The notes under the pieces were generated by a model. It was not told where the DNA came from, searched no databases, and worked only from the letters and a program-made list of their open reading frames with translations. This document shows positions 7,876-14,495 of a DNA stretch of 17,751 nt, one piece after another; within the stretch, counting starts at the first letter, position 1, and the number at the start of each line of letters is the position of its first letter. Source of the stretch: JABDNZ01 sp050049805 (lineage in GTDB: Bacteria; Gemmatimonadota; Gemmatimonadetes; Longimicrobiales; Gaopeijiaceae); the NCBI GenBank assembly GCA_050049805.1, contig JASFVN010000061.1:1-17751 (forward strand), given 5' to 3'. The translations under genes and the position numbers were made by a program.

Positions 7876-8493
7876 CTAGCTGTCTAGAAGAGGAGGCAGT
7901 AAGCCGTCCTTTTCGAGTCGAATGGTCATCGTTTGTTCTGACACCTCGAACTCCGCTGCCAAACCCTCAATGAATCTTTGCCTGAGCGGGTGTCAAAGAA
8001 TGGCTCCGTGCTTCAGGCCGCGCGCCTTTGCTTCTTCAAGCCTCCGCGTGAACCTGGCCTTCAAAGCCTCCGGAGGCACCAAAACGAGGCCAGCGAAAGA
8101 GTTGGCCTGGTACTCGAAGAAGAAGTACTGGTCCTCGATTTCCTCCAGCACCTTCCTCCAATCCGCGACAGAATCGATCTCTACTGCCTGATAGAGGTCA
8201 TCGTGGATCCAATGGTGTCCGAGCTCGTGAGCCAAGCTGAAACGGTACCGGACCTTGACGTGCATCATCACATGCTCGTCAACCGAGATGGATGAGAGAT
8301 CGCTGGCGAGAAACGCGTCGATGCCCAACTCATCCCTCGGACCCGGGATAGGGATTACCTCCATCTCAAAATCGAATTCCACGATTTCTTCAATTGGCGT
8401 GGGGATGGACCGGTCCTTATTGAACTCATCAAGAAACTCCTCGGCATGCTTCCTGACGTCGTCATATGTCAGGACCGGCGGATCGTAAGCCAA
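7876..8493 (-). pseudogene. ImmA/IrrE-type metallopeptidase interrupted by an in-frame TGA
   Basis: From ATG 8493 the frame runs to TGA at 7995-7993 (166 residues) and continues in the same frame for 38 more codons to TAG at 7878-7876. The zinc peptidase motif is RFSLAHELGHHWIH (HELGH at 89-93), with the third-ligand segment FFEYQANSFAG (E127). The part after the TGA (HPLRQRFIEGLAAEFEVSEQ and IRLEKDGLLPPL) is the helical tail normal for this family, so the TGA looks like a recent nonsense change rather than the natural end. The catalytic part is intact and the product may still work. It lies two bases downstream of the XRE gene in one reverse-strand operon. In known pairs the peptidase cleaves its XRE partner to relieve repression. 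Confidence 0.8.
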
Positions 8494-8495
8494 CG

Positions 8496-8861
8496 TTAGG
8501 CCTCCTTGATCATTTCGATAAGTCGATCTAACTGTTCCGAGTCCAGTTTCTTGTTCTTGACGGTCCGCAAGAGCACCGGCAACCGTTTCAGCACCTCCTC
8601 ATCCTCCATGACCTCTGCGGGGATCCGCCCAGCTTCGACTAGCGCCTTGTCCCTCAAGGCCTGCGCTTCCTCGGAGCCCAGTTCGAATTCCAAAGCCAAG
8701 CAGATCCTGTTCAACACATCTTCGCCCTGCGGTGCACCCAGTTTCCCTCGCTCAATCTTGCTGAGGTTTCCTGGATCCATGTCTGCCCGAAGGGCGAATT
8801 CCCTCAATCCGAGCCGCAACTCCTTGCGTCGGACCTTGAGCATTTCCCCGAACGTGCTCAT
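8496..8861 (-). CDS. XRE-family helix-turn-helix repressor
   Basis: A 121-residue protein from ATG 8861, preceded by AAGGAGGAG. A longer frame from 8945 has no such site. Residues about 4-60 (FGEMLKVRRKELRLGLREFA, then DMDPGNLSKIERGKLGAP) form a Cro/C1-type helix-turn-helix. The C-terminal 60 residues are charged and helical. It is followed after two bases by the ImmA/IrrE-type peptidase gene, forming the classic regulator/protease pair found in mobile elements. A near-perfect 13-bp palindrome just upstream (8882-8894) is a candidate operator for autoregulation. The operon reads opposite to most of the array and must therefore carry its own promoter. Confidence 0.88.
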   Translation of the reverse strand: MSTFGEMLKVRRKELRLGLREFALRADMDPGNLSKIERGKLGAPQGEDVLNRICLALEFELGSEEAQALRDKALVEAGRIPAEVMEDEEVLKRLPVLLRTVKNKKLDSEQLDRLIEMIKEA

Positions 8862-8881
8862 CGTTCTCCTCCTTGTTGGGG

Positions 8882-8894
8882 TGTTGTAACAACA
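8882..8894 (-). promoter_or_regulatory. Candidate operator of the XRE repressor
   Basis: TGTTG-TAA-CAACA is palindromic apart from its central base. It lies about 20 bases upstream of the XRE start and next to repeated TTGG motifs. The position suits autorepression. Confidence 0.4.
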
Positions 8895-8978
8895 AACCAA
8901 CATCCAACCAAGCTGTCTATGCCCGAGAGTTGAGGGCTCTTTCATCCACTGTTAAATAGCCTGGTAACGCCCGTATCT

Positions 8979-8990
8979 GGACTCCTTCCC
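8979..8990 (+). repeat. Left subterminal inverted repeat of the IS
   Basis: GGACTCCTTCCC matches the reverse complement of the right repeat (GGACTCCTCCCC) with one mismatch and starts four bases inside the element end. ACTCCTT also pairs with AAGGAGT at 9002-9008 to form a local hairpin. Confidence 0.65.
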
Positions 8991-9013
8991 AAAAGCAAGA
9001 GAAGGAGTTGAAG

Positions 9014-9165
9014 CGGAACGGCTGAAGGTCGACTGCAGTCGTATCTTCGGCCCTTGGGTTGGGGCGCACTGGCGCCTGGCCAGGCTGGGGATTCGCGCGT
9101 GGGGGTCCAATCGGTTCAGCGACCCCGAACGGTCACGGGCGTTATCGGGACGCCCCCACGCCGGT
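9014..9165 (-). ncRNA. Candidate bridge RNA of the IS1111-type element
   Basis: Read on the transposase strand, two hairpins follow the transposase stop. The first has a perfect 9-bp stem (9153-9161 with 9097-9105) and an inner 5-bp stem (9145-9149 with 9124-9128). Its 16-nt loop, TAACGCCCGTGACCGT, contains the ten bases TAACGCCCGT present at the insertion site (8965-8974). The second has an 8-bp stem with one mismatch (9045-9052 with 9020-9027). Its loop region carries, on the + strand, AGTCGTATCT (9037-9046), exactly the sequence made by joining the right end AGTC, core GT and left end ATCT. Target loop then donor loop is the order known for IS110-family bridge RNAs, and a position downstream of the transposase fits the IS1111 subgroup. 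Boundaries are approximate; expression is not shown. Confidence 0.62.
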
Positions 9166-9210
9166 CCGACCGGTAGCCATCCCTATGTGAACACAGCTCG
9201 AGAGGAGGTT

Positions 9211-10013
9211 TCAGCCGGTGTTCTCCTTTTCGGCAGGACGCCGTTGGAAGGGGCGTTGGTCTCTCCACACACGCCAGGCAATGCGGGCGATGCGATTGGC
9301 GAGGGCGACGGTAGCAATGTTATGGCCTCGATCCTGGGCGGTACGAAGGGCCCAGGTCTGGAGCGAGTCGGGCTCGCGGGTGCGATGGGCCGCCAGGAGA
9401 GCGGAGCGAGGCGCTCGAGCTGGTTCTTGAGATCGTCGGCCTTGGCCTCAAGCTCCTGGATCTCAAGGAGGGCCTGGGCTAGGGCGGTCTTGAGATAGAT
9501 GGGGAGGTTGTTGTCGTCCAGTGCGACCTGGGCTTTGGCCAGGAAGGCACGAGGGCCCTGGGGCACGGTCATGCCGAACTCGCGCAGGAGGCCGCGGACG
9601 GTATTGATGCGTGCCGTGCGGGTGGCCAGATAGCCAGAGCGCAGACGGTGCAGGGCGTTGATGGCTTGCTGATCGAGGGATTAGACGGGGACCGGGCCGA
9701 TGTCCTCGTTACGGGCAGCCTCGAGCAGCGCCTTGGCGTCGGCCCGGTCGGTCTTGTTTCCCTGGCGGTAGCGGGCCACGTGGGCAGGTGGAAGCAACGA
9801 GACGTGGTGGCCGAGGCTCTGGATCTCGCGTCCCCAATGATGAGCAGAGCCACAGGCCTCCATAAGAACATGGGTAGGGGGCTGATGGAGAAAGAAAGCG
9901 CGAAGGCGTCGGCGCGAGAGACGATGCTGCTCATCCACCCGACCGGGCGCATGGGACACGGACACCTGGAAGACGGACTTTGCGAGATCCACGGCGATCT
10001 GGGTAGTATTCAT
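9211..10013 (-). pseudogene. IS1111-type (IS110 family) transposase, broken
   Basis: ATG 10013 follows GGAGGAG. The N-terminal RuvC-like DEDD domain is clear: IAVDLAKSVFQVSV (first D), HVLMEACGSAHHW (E) and RQGNKTDRADAKALLEAAR (last acidic residues). An in-frame TAA stands at 9683-9681 after GPVPV, and the frame continues with SLDQQAINALHRLRSGYLA to the coiled coil LLEIQELEAKADDLKNQLERL. Near 9400 the reading frame shifts and the central and C-terminal Tnp_20 region, including the serine-bearing part, is missing. The normal C-terminus (ATVALANRIARIAWRVWRDQ) then follows to TGA 9211. Three lesions (stop, deletion, frameshift) show it is inactive. The ALANRIARIAW tail is typical of the IS1111 subgroup. 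Confidence 0.88.
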
Positions 10014-10015
10014 GA

Positions 10016-10093
10016 GGACTCCTCCCCCTTGTTTGGCCTTTGGGGCCGTTGACGATAGTCCTGGCACGGTGGTGCCGGTTGGGGGAGGAGTCC
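10016..10093. repeat. Long stem formed by the IS right inverted repeat and an internal copy
   Basis: GGACTCCTCCCCC (10016-10028) and GGGGGAGGAGTCC (10081-10093) are perfect 13-bp inverted arms around 52 bases. The inner arm contains the transposase ribosome binding site, so read-through RNA from outside would hide it, a common way for insertion sequences to avoid activation. The inner arm is also a direct repeat of the left end (8979-8990), which explains the deletion seen at 14509-14599. The rest of the 10014-10408 gap is the attC-b right half plus the ABC gene leader. Confidence 0.65.
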
Positions 10094-10408
10094 ATCCCAG
10101 TCGTTCCCGCCGGGCCTCTGGAGTGCGCTTACGCGCATGAGTCCCTAGCTTAGTCCTGAATACCGGCCCGTCCCTCCGAGGCCTCGTCGCTGGGGGCGCT
10201 TCCGCGGAAACGTGACTAGGTGGCGGCTCCGGCCGAGAACCGAATGGTTCGTTACACGGCATTAGCGGGCAGGGCTCTACTCGGGAGTTTTCGATCTGGC
10301 GACTACGCGGTATGACTCAGCTTCACGTATTGATGGGGTCTCGAGGCTCGACGGAGCGCTTTCGCGCCGCTGTGCCGTGGGGCACCTGAACCGACCCTAG
10401 CCGCCCCG

Positions 10409-11074
10409 ATGCATCGCCTCACCGTTACGAACCTTACCCGCCGCTTCGGCCCGCGGGTCGTCCTGGACGGGGTCACGTTCGAGGTGGAGCCCGGGACCGC
10501 TGCAGCGGTGGTGGGCCCGAACGGCGCTGGAAAGACCACCCTGCTTCGCTGCGTCGTGGGCGCCGAGGAGCCGGACGAGGGCACGGTCCTCCTGGGCGGG
10601 TGCCCCATGGTCGAGACGGACCCGGTGATCCGGGCGGCGACGGCGGTCCTGCTAGACGACGCCGGTTTCTTCCCCGACCTCTCCGTGATTGAGCACCTCC
10701 GCCTCCTCGCTTTCGCCCACGGCGGCCCTGACCCGGATATCGCCGGAGCCGATCCAGGCAGCGCGGCAGGCGGAGGCGACGATTCGGTGGACTCCGTCGT
10801 CACGGAACTGGGTCTCGTCCATGCCCTGGACCAACTACCGGCGACCCTCTCGTCGGGGCAGCGTCGCCGGCTTGCGCTGGCGTCCTGCTTCGTCCGGCCC
10901 CGGAACCTCCTGGTCCTGGATGAGCCGGAGCAGCGGCTGGACGACGCGGGCCGTGCGTGGCTGGCGAACAGGCTCCTCCAAGAGAAGTCCAAGGGCCGGT
11001 CGATCCTCATGGCCTCCCATGACCTGGCCCTGGTGGACGCAGTAGCGGACCAGCGGATCCGGCTCGGGCTGTGA
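10409..11074 (+). CDS. ABC transporter ATP-binding protein
   Basis: A 221-residue single-domain ABC ATPase. It has Walker A GPNGAGKTT (residues 36-44), signature LSSGQRRRL (147-155), Walker B LLVLDEPEQRLD (167-178) and the switch histidine in MASHD (H204). The Q-loop position (about 80-86, VLLDDAG) has acidic residues instead of the usual glutamine. A glycine- and aspartate-rich insert lies at about 104-128. Its stop overlaps the start of the permease gene by four bases (GTGA), so the two are coupled and should form one transporter. The ATG at 10409 has no strong ribosome binding site. Base composition is far more GC-rich than neighbouring cassettes, pointing to a foreign, perhaps actinobacterial, origin. 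Substrate unknown. Confidence 0.9.
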   Translation: MHRLTVTNLTRRFGPRVVLDGVTFEVEPGTAAAVVGPNGAGKTTLLRCVVGAEEPDEGTVLLGGCPMVETDPVIRAATAVLLDDAGFFPDLSVIEHLRLLAFAHGGPDPDIAGADPGSAAGGGDDSVDSVVTELGLVHALDQLPATLSSGQRRRLALASCFVRPRNLLVLDEPEQRLDDAGRAWLANRLLQEKSKGRSILMASHDLALVDAVADQRIRLGL

Positions 11075-12489
11075 CCGGCGCCGACACCGTCTTCCCGGGT
11101 CTGCCGACGGTCGGAACCTGGCGCCGGCGGGCCCGTGCGGCACGTCGCGACCATCACCGCCGCAGGGTTCGGGACAACCTGGCCGACCTCTACATGGGGA
11201 TCCTCTTCGCGCTCGTCTACGGGTTCCCTCTTTACTTGGAGGTGGATCGACATCTCCGGACGGCACGGCCGGCGGCGGGAGGGCTCGAGCAGCACTGGCT
11301 TTGGATCGCTGCTCTAATGGCGGGTGCGGGGCTCGCTTGGCGGGGCCTCCGGGCCCTGGGGCCGGTTATGGTTGGCCCGGCGGAGCAGCACTGGGTCCTG
11401 GCCTCGCCCCTGCCACGTCGGGGGTTCCTGGTGGGTCGCCTGGCGGTGATCGCCGTGACGGGAGCGGCCCTCGGCGCCCTGACCGGGTTCACGGTGGTGC
11501 TCCTTGGGAGCCACGGGGCGGTGGCCTGGGTCTGGACGGTGACGGGGGGGTTGGCAGGGCTGACGCTGGCCGGTGCGAGCGTGGCAGTCCAGGCGCCGGG
11601 AGAAGGCGGTAGGGCTTCTCCGATGGAGGCCGTCGGCACCCTCCTTCTCGCCACCGGAGCGCTCCTGGCCGTTGGGGTGATCGCGGCGCACTACGGTGGT
11701 CGGGTGCCACCGTCGCCCTCCCCCGGTGCGGGCGTGGTGGTGGTCCTAGCCGGAGTGCCGGTGGCCGCCGCCGGGCTCTGGCGAGCCTGGAGGGCCTTGC
11801 CCAATCTCGACCGGGGGCGGCTGGGGACTGGGACCCAGCTGGCCAGCACCATCGTGGTGGCGGCGGTCTGGCTGGACATCGCCGTCCTGTGGGCAGTCCT
11901 CGAGGAGCGACGCTGCCGCCGGGTAGGACAGGTCCGCAGCCATTCTCTCCGAGGTCCGGTTCCGCTGCTCCGGGCCAGGACCTGGGGGCTGCTCCAGGCG
12001 GACCTGGTCCGGATAGCCCGACGGCCGGGCCTCCTGGCCATCCTCGCCGGGCTTACTCTGGCCCAGTACGGGGTGGCGGCCGCGGCTCCGGCGCTGGCCG
12101 GGGTGTCCCGGGTGGTTATGGCCTACCTGCTGGCAGGCCGCCTCATGGGCGGGCTTCGGACCGTCGCCCGGTCTGACGCCCTCCGTCGGGCGCTTGGAGG
12201 CTCGAACGGGATGCTCCGCGTCGTCCACGTAGTCGTCCCCGGTCTGACGACATTCCTTTGGTGGGCGCTGACGGCCCCCACCGACCCGGCGGGGCCGGGC
12301 CTCACGGCGCTGCTGGCGGCCGGGACGGTGGCTGCCGCCTACCGCGCGTCGACCCGGGGTCCGGTGGACTATGGAATTGAGCTGCTGGAGACGCCCTTCG
12401 GCCCCGTGCCGATTGGACTCGTCCTCCAGCTAGGCCGGGGCCTCGACCTTCTGGGCGCGGTGATCGCCGTCCGGGTCTTTCTGGGCTGA
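11071..12489 (+). CDS. Polytopic membrane protein, DUF6297-like ABC permease partner
   Basis: A 472-residue protein with a GTG start overlapping the stop of the ATPase gene. It opens with a strongly basic cytoplasmic stretch (RRRARAARRDHHRRRVRDN) and has roughly nine to eleven hydrophobic segments, for example LYMGILFALVYGFPLYL (about 40-56), WIAALMAGAGLAWRGL, VIAVTGAALGALTGFTVVLL and the C-terminal GLVLQLGRGLDLLGAVIAV. The segment GPVMVGPAEQHWVLASPLPR resembles the DUF6297 family, which pairs with single ABC ATPases in actinobacteria; this recall is not verified. Together with the ATPase it should make an exporter or envelope-stress transporter. One sampled 60-base line (11401-11460) is 75% G+C against 50% for a line of the TPR gene (13321-13380). 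Confidence 0.78.
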   Translation: MTGADTVFPGLPTVGTWRRRARAARRDHHRRRVRDNLADLYMGILFALVYGFPLYLEVDRHLRTARPAAGGLEQHWLWIAALMAGAGLAWRGLRALGPVMVGPAEQHWVLASPLPRRGFLVGRLAVIAVTGAALGALTGFTVVLLGSHGAVAWVWTVTGGLAGLTLAGASVAVQAPGEGGRASPMEAVGTLLLATGALLAVGVIAAHYGGRVPPSPSPGAGVVVVLAGVPVAAAGLWRAWRALPNLDRGRLGTGTQLASTIVVAAVWLDIAVLWAVLEERRCRRVGQVRSHSLRGPVPLLRARTWGLLQADLVRIARRPGLLAILAGLTLAQYGVAAAAPALAGVSRVVMAYLLAGRLMGGLRTVARSDALRRALGGSNGMLRVVHVVVPGLTTFLWWALTAPTDPAGPGLTALLAAGTVAAAYRASTRGPVDYGIELLETPFGPVPIGLVLQLGRGLDLLGAVIAVRVFLG

Positions 12490-12578
12490 TGCCCATGCTG
12501 AAGAAGGCCAGGGAAGAGGCGGCCAAGCTTGGGACGAGTCGGATGGTCGCGGATCGGCCCCTGGAGAACGCCGTGTAA
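12489..12578 (+). CDS. 29-residue small ORF ending inside the attC-7 left end
   Basis: The ATG overlaps the permease stop (TGATG), so it could be translated by re-initiation. It encodes MPMLKKAREEAAKLGTSRM followed by VADRPLENAV, a short charged helix, and its TAA lies within the left core of attC-7. No family is recognised. It may be a genuine tail gene of the operon or the leftover end of a longer gene. Confidence 0.35.
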   Translation: MPMLKKAREEAAKLGTSRMVADRPLENAV

Positions 12579-12722
12579 CACTGGGCCTCCGGCTCAGGGC
12601 ATTCGCCCCTCGGCGCAACCGGCCCGACGGTGGGGTCTTCGACCACGGGTGCTGCTTTCCCATCTGATGGATGGCCGATAGGCTATCAGCAGCGCCGGTT
12701 CGGAGGGCCTTGGACGTTACAA
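12573..12722 (+). other. attC-7, attC-like recombination site
   Basis: The left end is GTGTAAC (12573-12579) and the right end GTTACAA (12716-12722), 150 bp. GGCCTCCG near the left pairs with CGGAGGGCC near the right. This is one of the cleanest inverted pairs in the window. It separates the ABC cassette from the TPR cassette. Confidence 0.78.
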
Positions 12723-12812
12723 GTCCTGCTAGAAATGCGATCGATTCCCGCCGGTGGCGGCTGAATAGCTTCTTCGGGTATCTTCGAGGCTCCTCAAGCC
12801 CGGAGGACCATA

Positions 12813-14438
12813 TTGCGTACGAAGATAATCCGCGGGCTCACGCTGTTGGCCTTCCTCCTCGCCGTGGGGTGGGTCCTCTTCGACCCCGCGTGGGAGTCGG
12901 GTATTACTGCCGTCGTCCTCTTGGCGGGGTTCATTTCTGCGTCGCTGGCTAAGCCCGAAGGACTTCCTTCTTCGGAAGCGGCCGCCTCCCATTCCCTTCA
13001 AGGCCCGGTCAATCCGAAACCTGACAAGGGTCCCCGGGCCATCGCCGTGCTCCCCTTCTCCAACTTGAGCCCGGATCCGGAGGACGACTACTTCAGTGAC
13101 GGAATCACCGACGAGCTGATAAACACCCTCGGGCAGGCCAGGGGCCTAAGAGTTACCGCTCGGACCTCTGCCTTCGTGTTCAAAGGATCCGAGGTCGACG
13201 CCCGGGAGATTGGGAAGAAACTCGGCGTCGATACGCTCTTGGAAGGAACCGTGCGAAGGTCTGGAGACCATCTCCGCATTTCCACACAACTGATCGACGT
13301 CACCTCAGGGTTTCAACTGTGGTCTGCCAAGTTCGATAGAGAACTCGGTGATGTGTTTCGAATCCAAGAGGAGATAGCCGATTCCGTCGTCGGAAAGCTG
13401 TCTTCCGGTGAAGGTAGCGGGGAGATTGAACACACTCGGTCAACGGAGAGTCTTCCGGCTTACGATGCTTACCTCCGCGCCCTCTCACTTTGGTCTTTGG
13501 GGACTCCGGAGGGGTGGACCGCGAGCATAAAGCGTTTCCGTTCGGCCACGGAGCTTGACCCGGATTTCGCCTTATCCCACGCCGGGCTCGCCCTGGGGAA
13601 CTTCTGGGTGAGCCTCATGGAAGTGGCACCGGCGAGTGAGGTTCTCCCGGAGCTCCGACAGTCCGCGAACCAGGCCATGAGGATCGATCCGAACCTCTTC
13701 GAGTCAATCCTCGCAAATGCCGTGGCGAGAGCGTATTCAGATTGGGATTGGCAAGGTGCAGAAGAGGAATTCAAGCGCGCGATCACAGCGAACCCGAGCG
13801 CGTGGATGGCACACCATCAGTATGCCACATTTCTCAGTAACCTCGGTCGCCCGGCCGAGGGTGTTAGGCATATCGAACTTGCCCGGCAGTTAGATCCTCT
13901 GAATGTCATCCCCATTCAGACATTGGGTTGGTGCCATTTCGTTAATGGCGATTTCGATGGGGCTGAAGACCTATCCAGGCAGGCCCTGGAGCTGCAGCCT
14001 CAATACTCAGCGGCAACCATCGTCCTTGGGTTCTCCCTTCTTGGACAGGATCGGATTGAGGAAGCGGTATCGACCTTCGAGGTTCCAATCGACCAAGGCC
14101 AGATGAATCCATTTTTCCTTTCGGCGTTGGTGTTTGTCCTCGGGGAGGCCGGTCGAAAAGAAGAGGCGATCGCACGCCGGGCCCAGCTATATGACCTTAG
14201 CAGCTGCTCCTATGTCTCGCCCGTGTTCCACGCCCTGGGAGATGTCGGAGTCGGTGACCTAGAATCGGCAATCCGCAGCCTGAGGACCGCAGCGACTCAG
14301 AGATCCTCTCTCCTCATCACTCTTCCCGGCGTAAGGTGGTGGGATAAACTCCGAAAGGAAAATGGGTTCTCGGAAGTCATGGGTGTCGTGGGATTCTCTC
14401 GCGACAACCCGGCAGTCAAGCCTCGCTCCGCGAGCTGA
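12813..14438 (+). CDS. Membrane-anchored TolB-like/TPR protein
   Basis: A 541-residue protein with a TTG start preceded by CGGAGG. Residues 7-23 and 31-46 are hydrophobic and likely form two membrane segments. Residues about 75-198 are the TolB/FlgO-like domain found with CadC-type regulators and adenylate cyclases: AIAVLPFSNLSPDPEDDYFS, LRVTARTSAFVFKG, GVDTLLEGTVRRSGDHLRI and FQLWSAKFDRELGDVFRIQ. Residues about 210-520 are tetratricopeptide repeats such as AIKRFRSATELDPDFALSHA-like units (13530 onwards) and AEEEFKRAITANPSAWMAHH. The usual N-terminal DNA-binding or cyclase domain is absent and replaced by membrane helices. It probably scaffolds or senses at the membrane. It is alone between attC-7 and attC-c. 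Confidence 0.85.
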   Translation: MRTKIIRGLTLLAFLLAVGWVLFDPAWESGITAVVLLAGFISASLAKPEGLPSSEAAASHSLQGPVNPKPDKGPRAIAVLPFSNLSPDPEDDYFSDGITDELINTLGQARGLRVTARTSAFVFKGSEVDAREIGKKLGVDTLLEGTVRRSGDHLRISTQLIDVTSGFQLWSAKFDRELGDVFRIQEEIADSVVGKLSSGEGSGEIEHTRSTESLPAYDAYLRALSLWSLGTPEGWTASIKRFRSATELDPDFALSHAGLALGNFWVSLMEVAPASEVLPELRQSANQAMRIDPNLFESILANAVARAYSDWDWQGAEEEFKRAITANPSAWMAHHQYATFLSNLGRPAEGVRHIELARQLDPLNVIPIQTLGWCHFVNGDFDGAEDLSRQALELQPQYSAATIVLGFSLLGQDRIEEAVSTFEVPIDQGQMNPFFLSALVFVLGEAGRKEEAIARRAQLYDLSSCSYVSPVFHALGDVGVGDLESAIRSLRTAATQRSSLLITLPGVRWWDKLRKENGFSEVMGVVGFSRDNPAVKPRSAS

Positions 14439-14495
14439 CTACTCAGGCCCCGTTCTTGAGGAGCTGTTGAAGCAACCGCCATCGTACGCAGGACT

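Larger units (their letters stand above)
8975..10102 (-). mobile_element. Decayed IS1111-type element of the IS110 family inside attC-b
   Basis: The element is about 1128 bp and flanked by GT on both sides (8973-8974 and 10103-10104), consistent with recombination at a dinucleotide core without a longer target duplication. Subterminal inverted repeats are GGACTCCTTCCC (8979-8990) at the left and GGGGAGGAGTCC (10082-10093) at the right, as in the IS1111 subgroup. It contains a broken transposase (9211-10013, reverse strand) and about 236 bp of structured non-coding DNA downstream of it. Compared with the empty site attC-a, the insertion sits between TAACGCCCGT and TTCCCGC. Transposase damage means it cannot move by itself. 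Confidence 0.8.
8962..10257 (+). other. attC-b, attC-like site interrupted by an IS1111-type element
   Basis: The left end is TGGTAAC (8962-8968) and the right end GTTACAC (10251-10257). Removing 8975-10102 and one copy of the GT core leaves about 166 bp. Its right part aligns with attC-a (TCCTGAATACC, then the GAACCGAATGGTTC hairpin and GTTA). The left part shares TAACGCCCGT with attC-a and attC-c. The insertion therefore lies just inside the left core of an a/b/c-family site and probably blocks its folding. Confidence 0.65.

Noticed and set aside
7993..7995. Selenocysteine or general TGA recoding in the ImmA/IrrE gene
   Set aside because: No SECIS-like element was recognised, and several intact genes in the window end in TGA.
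8900..8957. ATCCAAC and GTTAAAT, perfect classical attC cores 57 bp apart
   Set aside because: The DNA between them lacks paired inner boxes and lies in the promoter region of the XRE gene; a chance match is more likely.
8962..9147. Reading TAAC (8965) to GTTATCG (9141) as a complete 186-bp attC next to the IS
   Set aside because: The inner GTTA lies in a hairpin loop downstream of the transposase and is better explained as the target-matching loop of a bridge RNA. The comparison of attC-a, -b and -c places the true right end at 10251.
9183..9572. Separate ORF with a proline- and serine-rich C-terminus
   Set aside because: It is the middle of the IS1111 transposase running out of frame after an internal deletion; the true C-terminus is in another frame.
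10303..11295. 330-codon reverse ORF opposite the ABC ATPase
   Set aside because: Arginine- and serine-rich antisense frame of a GC-rich gene; the ABC motifs are on the other strand.
12813..14438. Adenylate cyclase
   Set aside because: Proteins with this TolB/TPR half are often labelled so, but no cyclase catalytic domain is present here.
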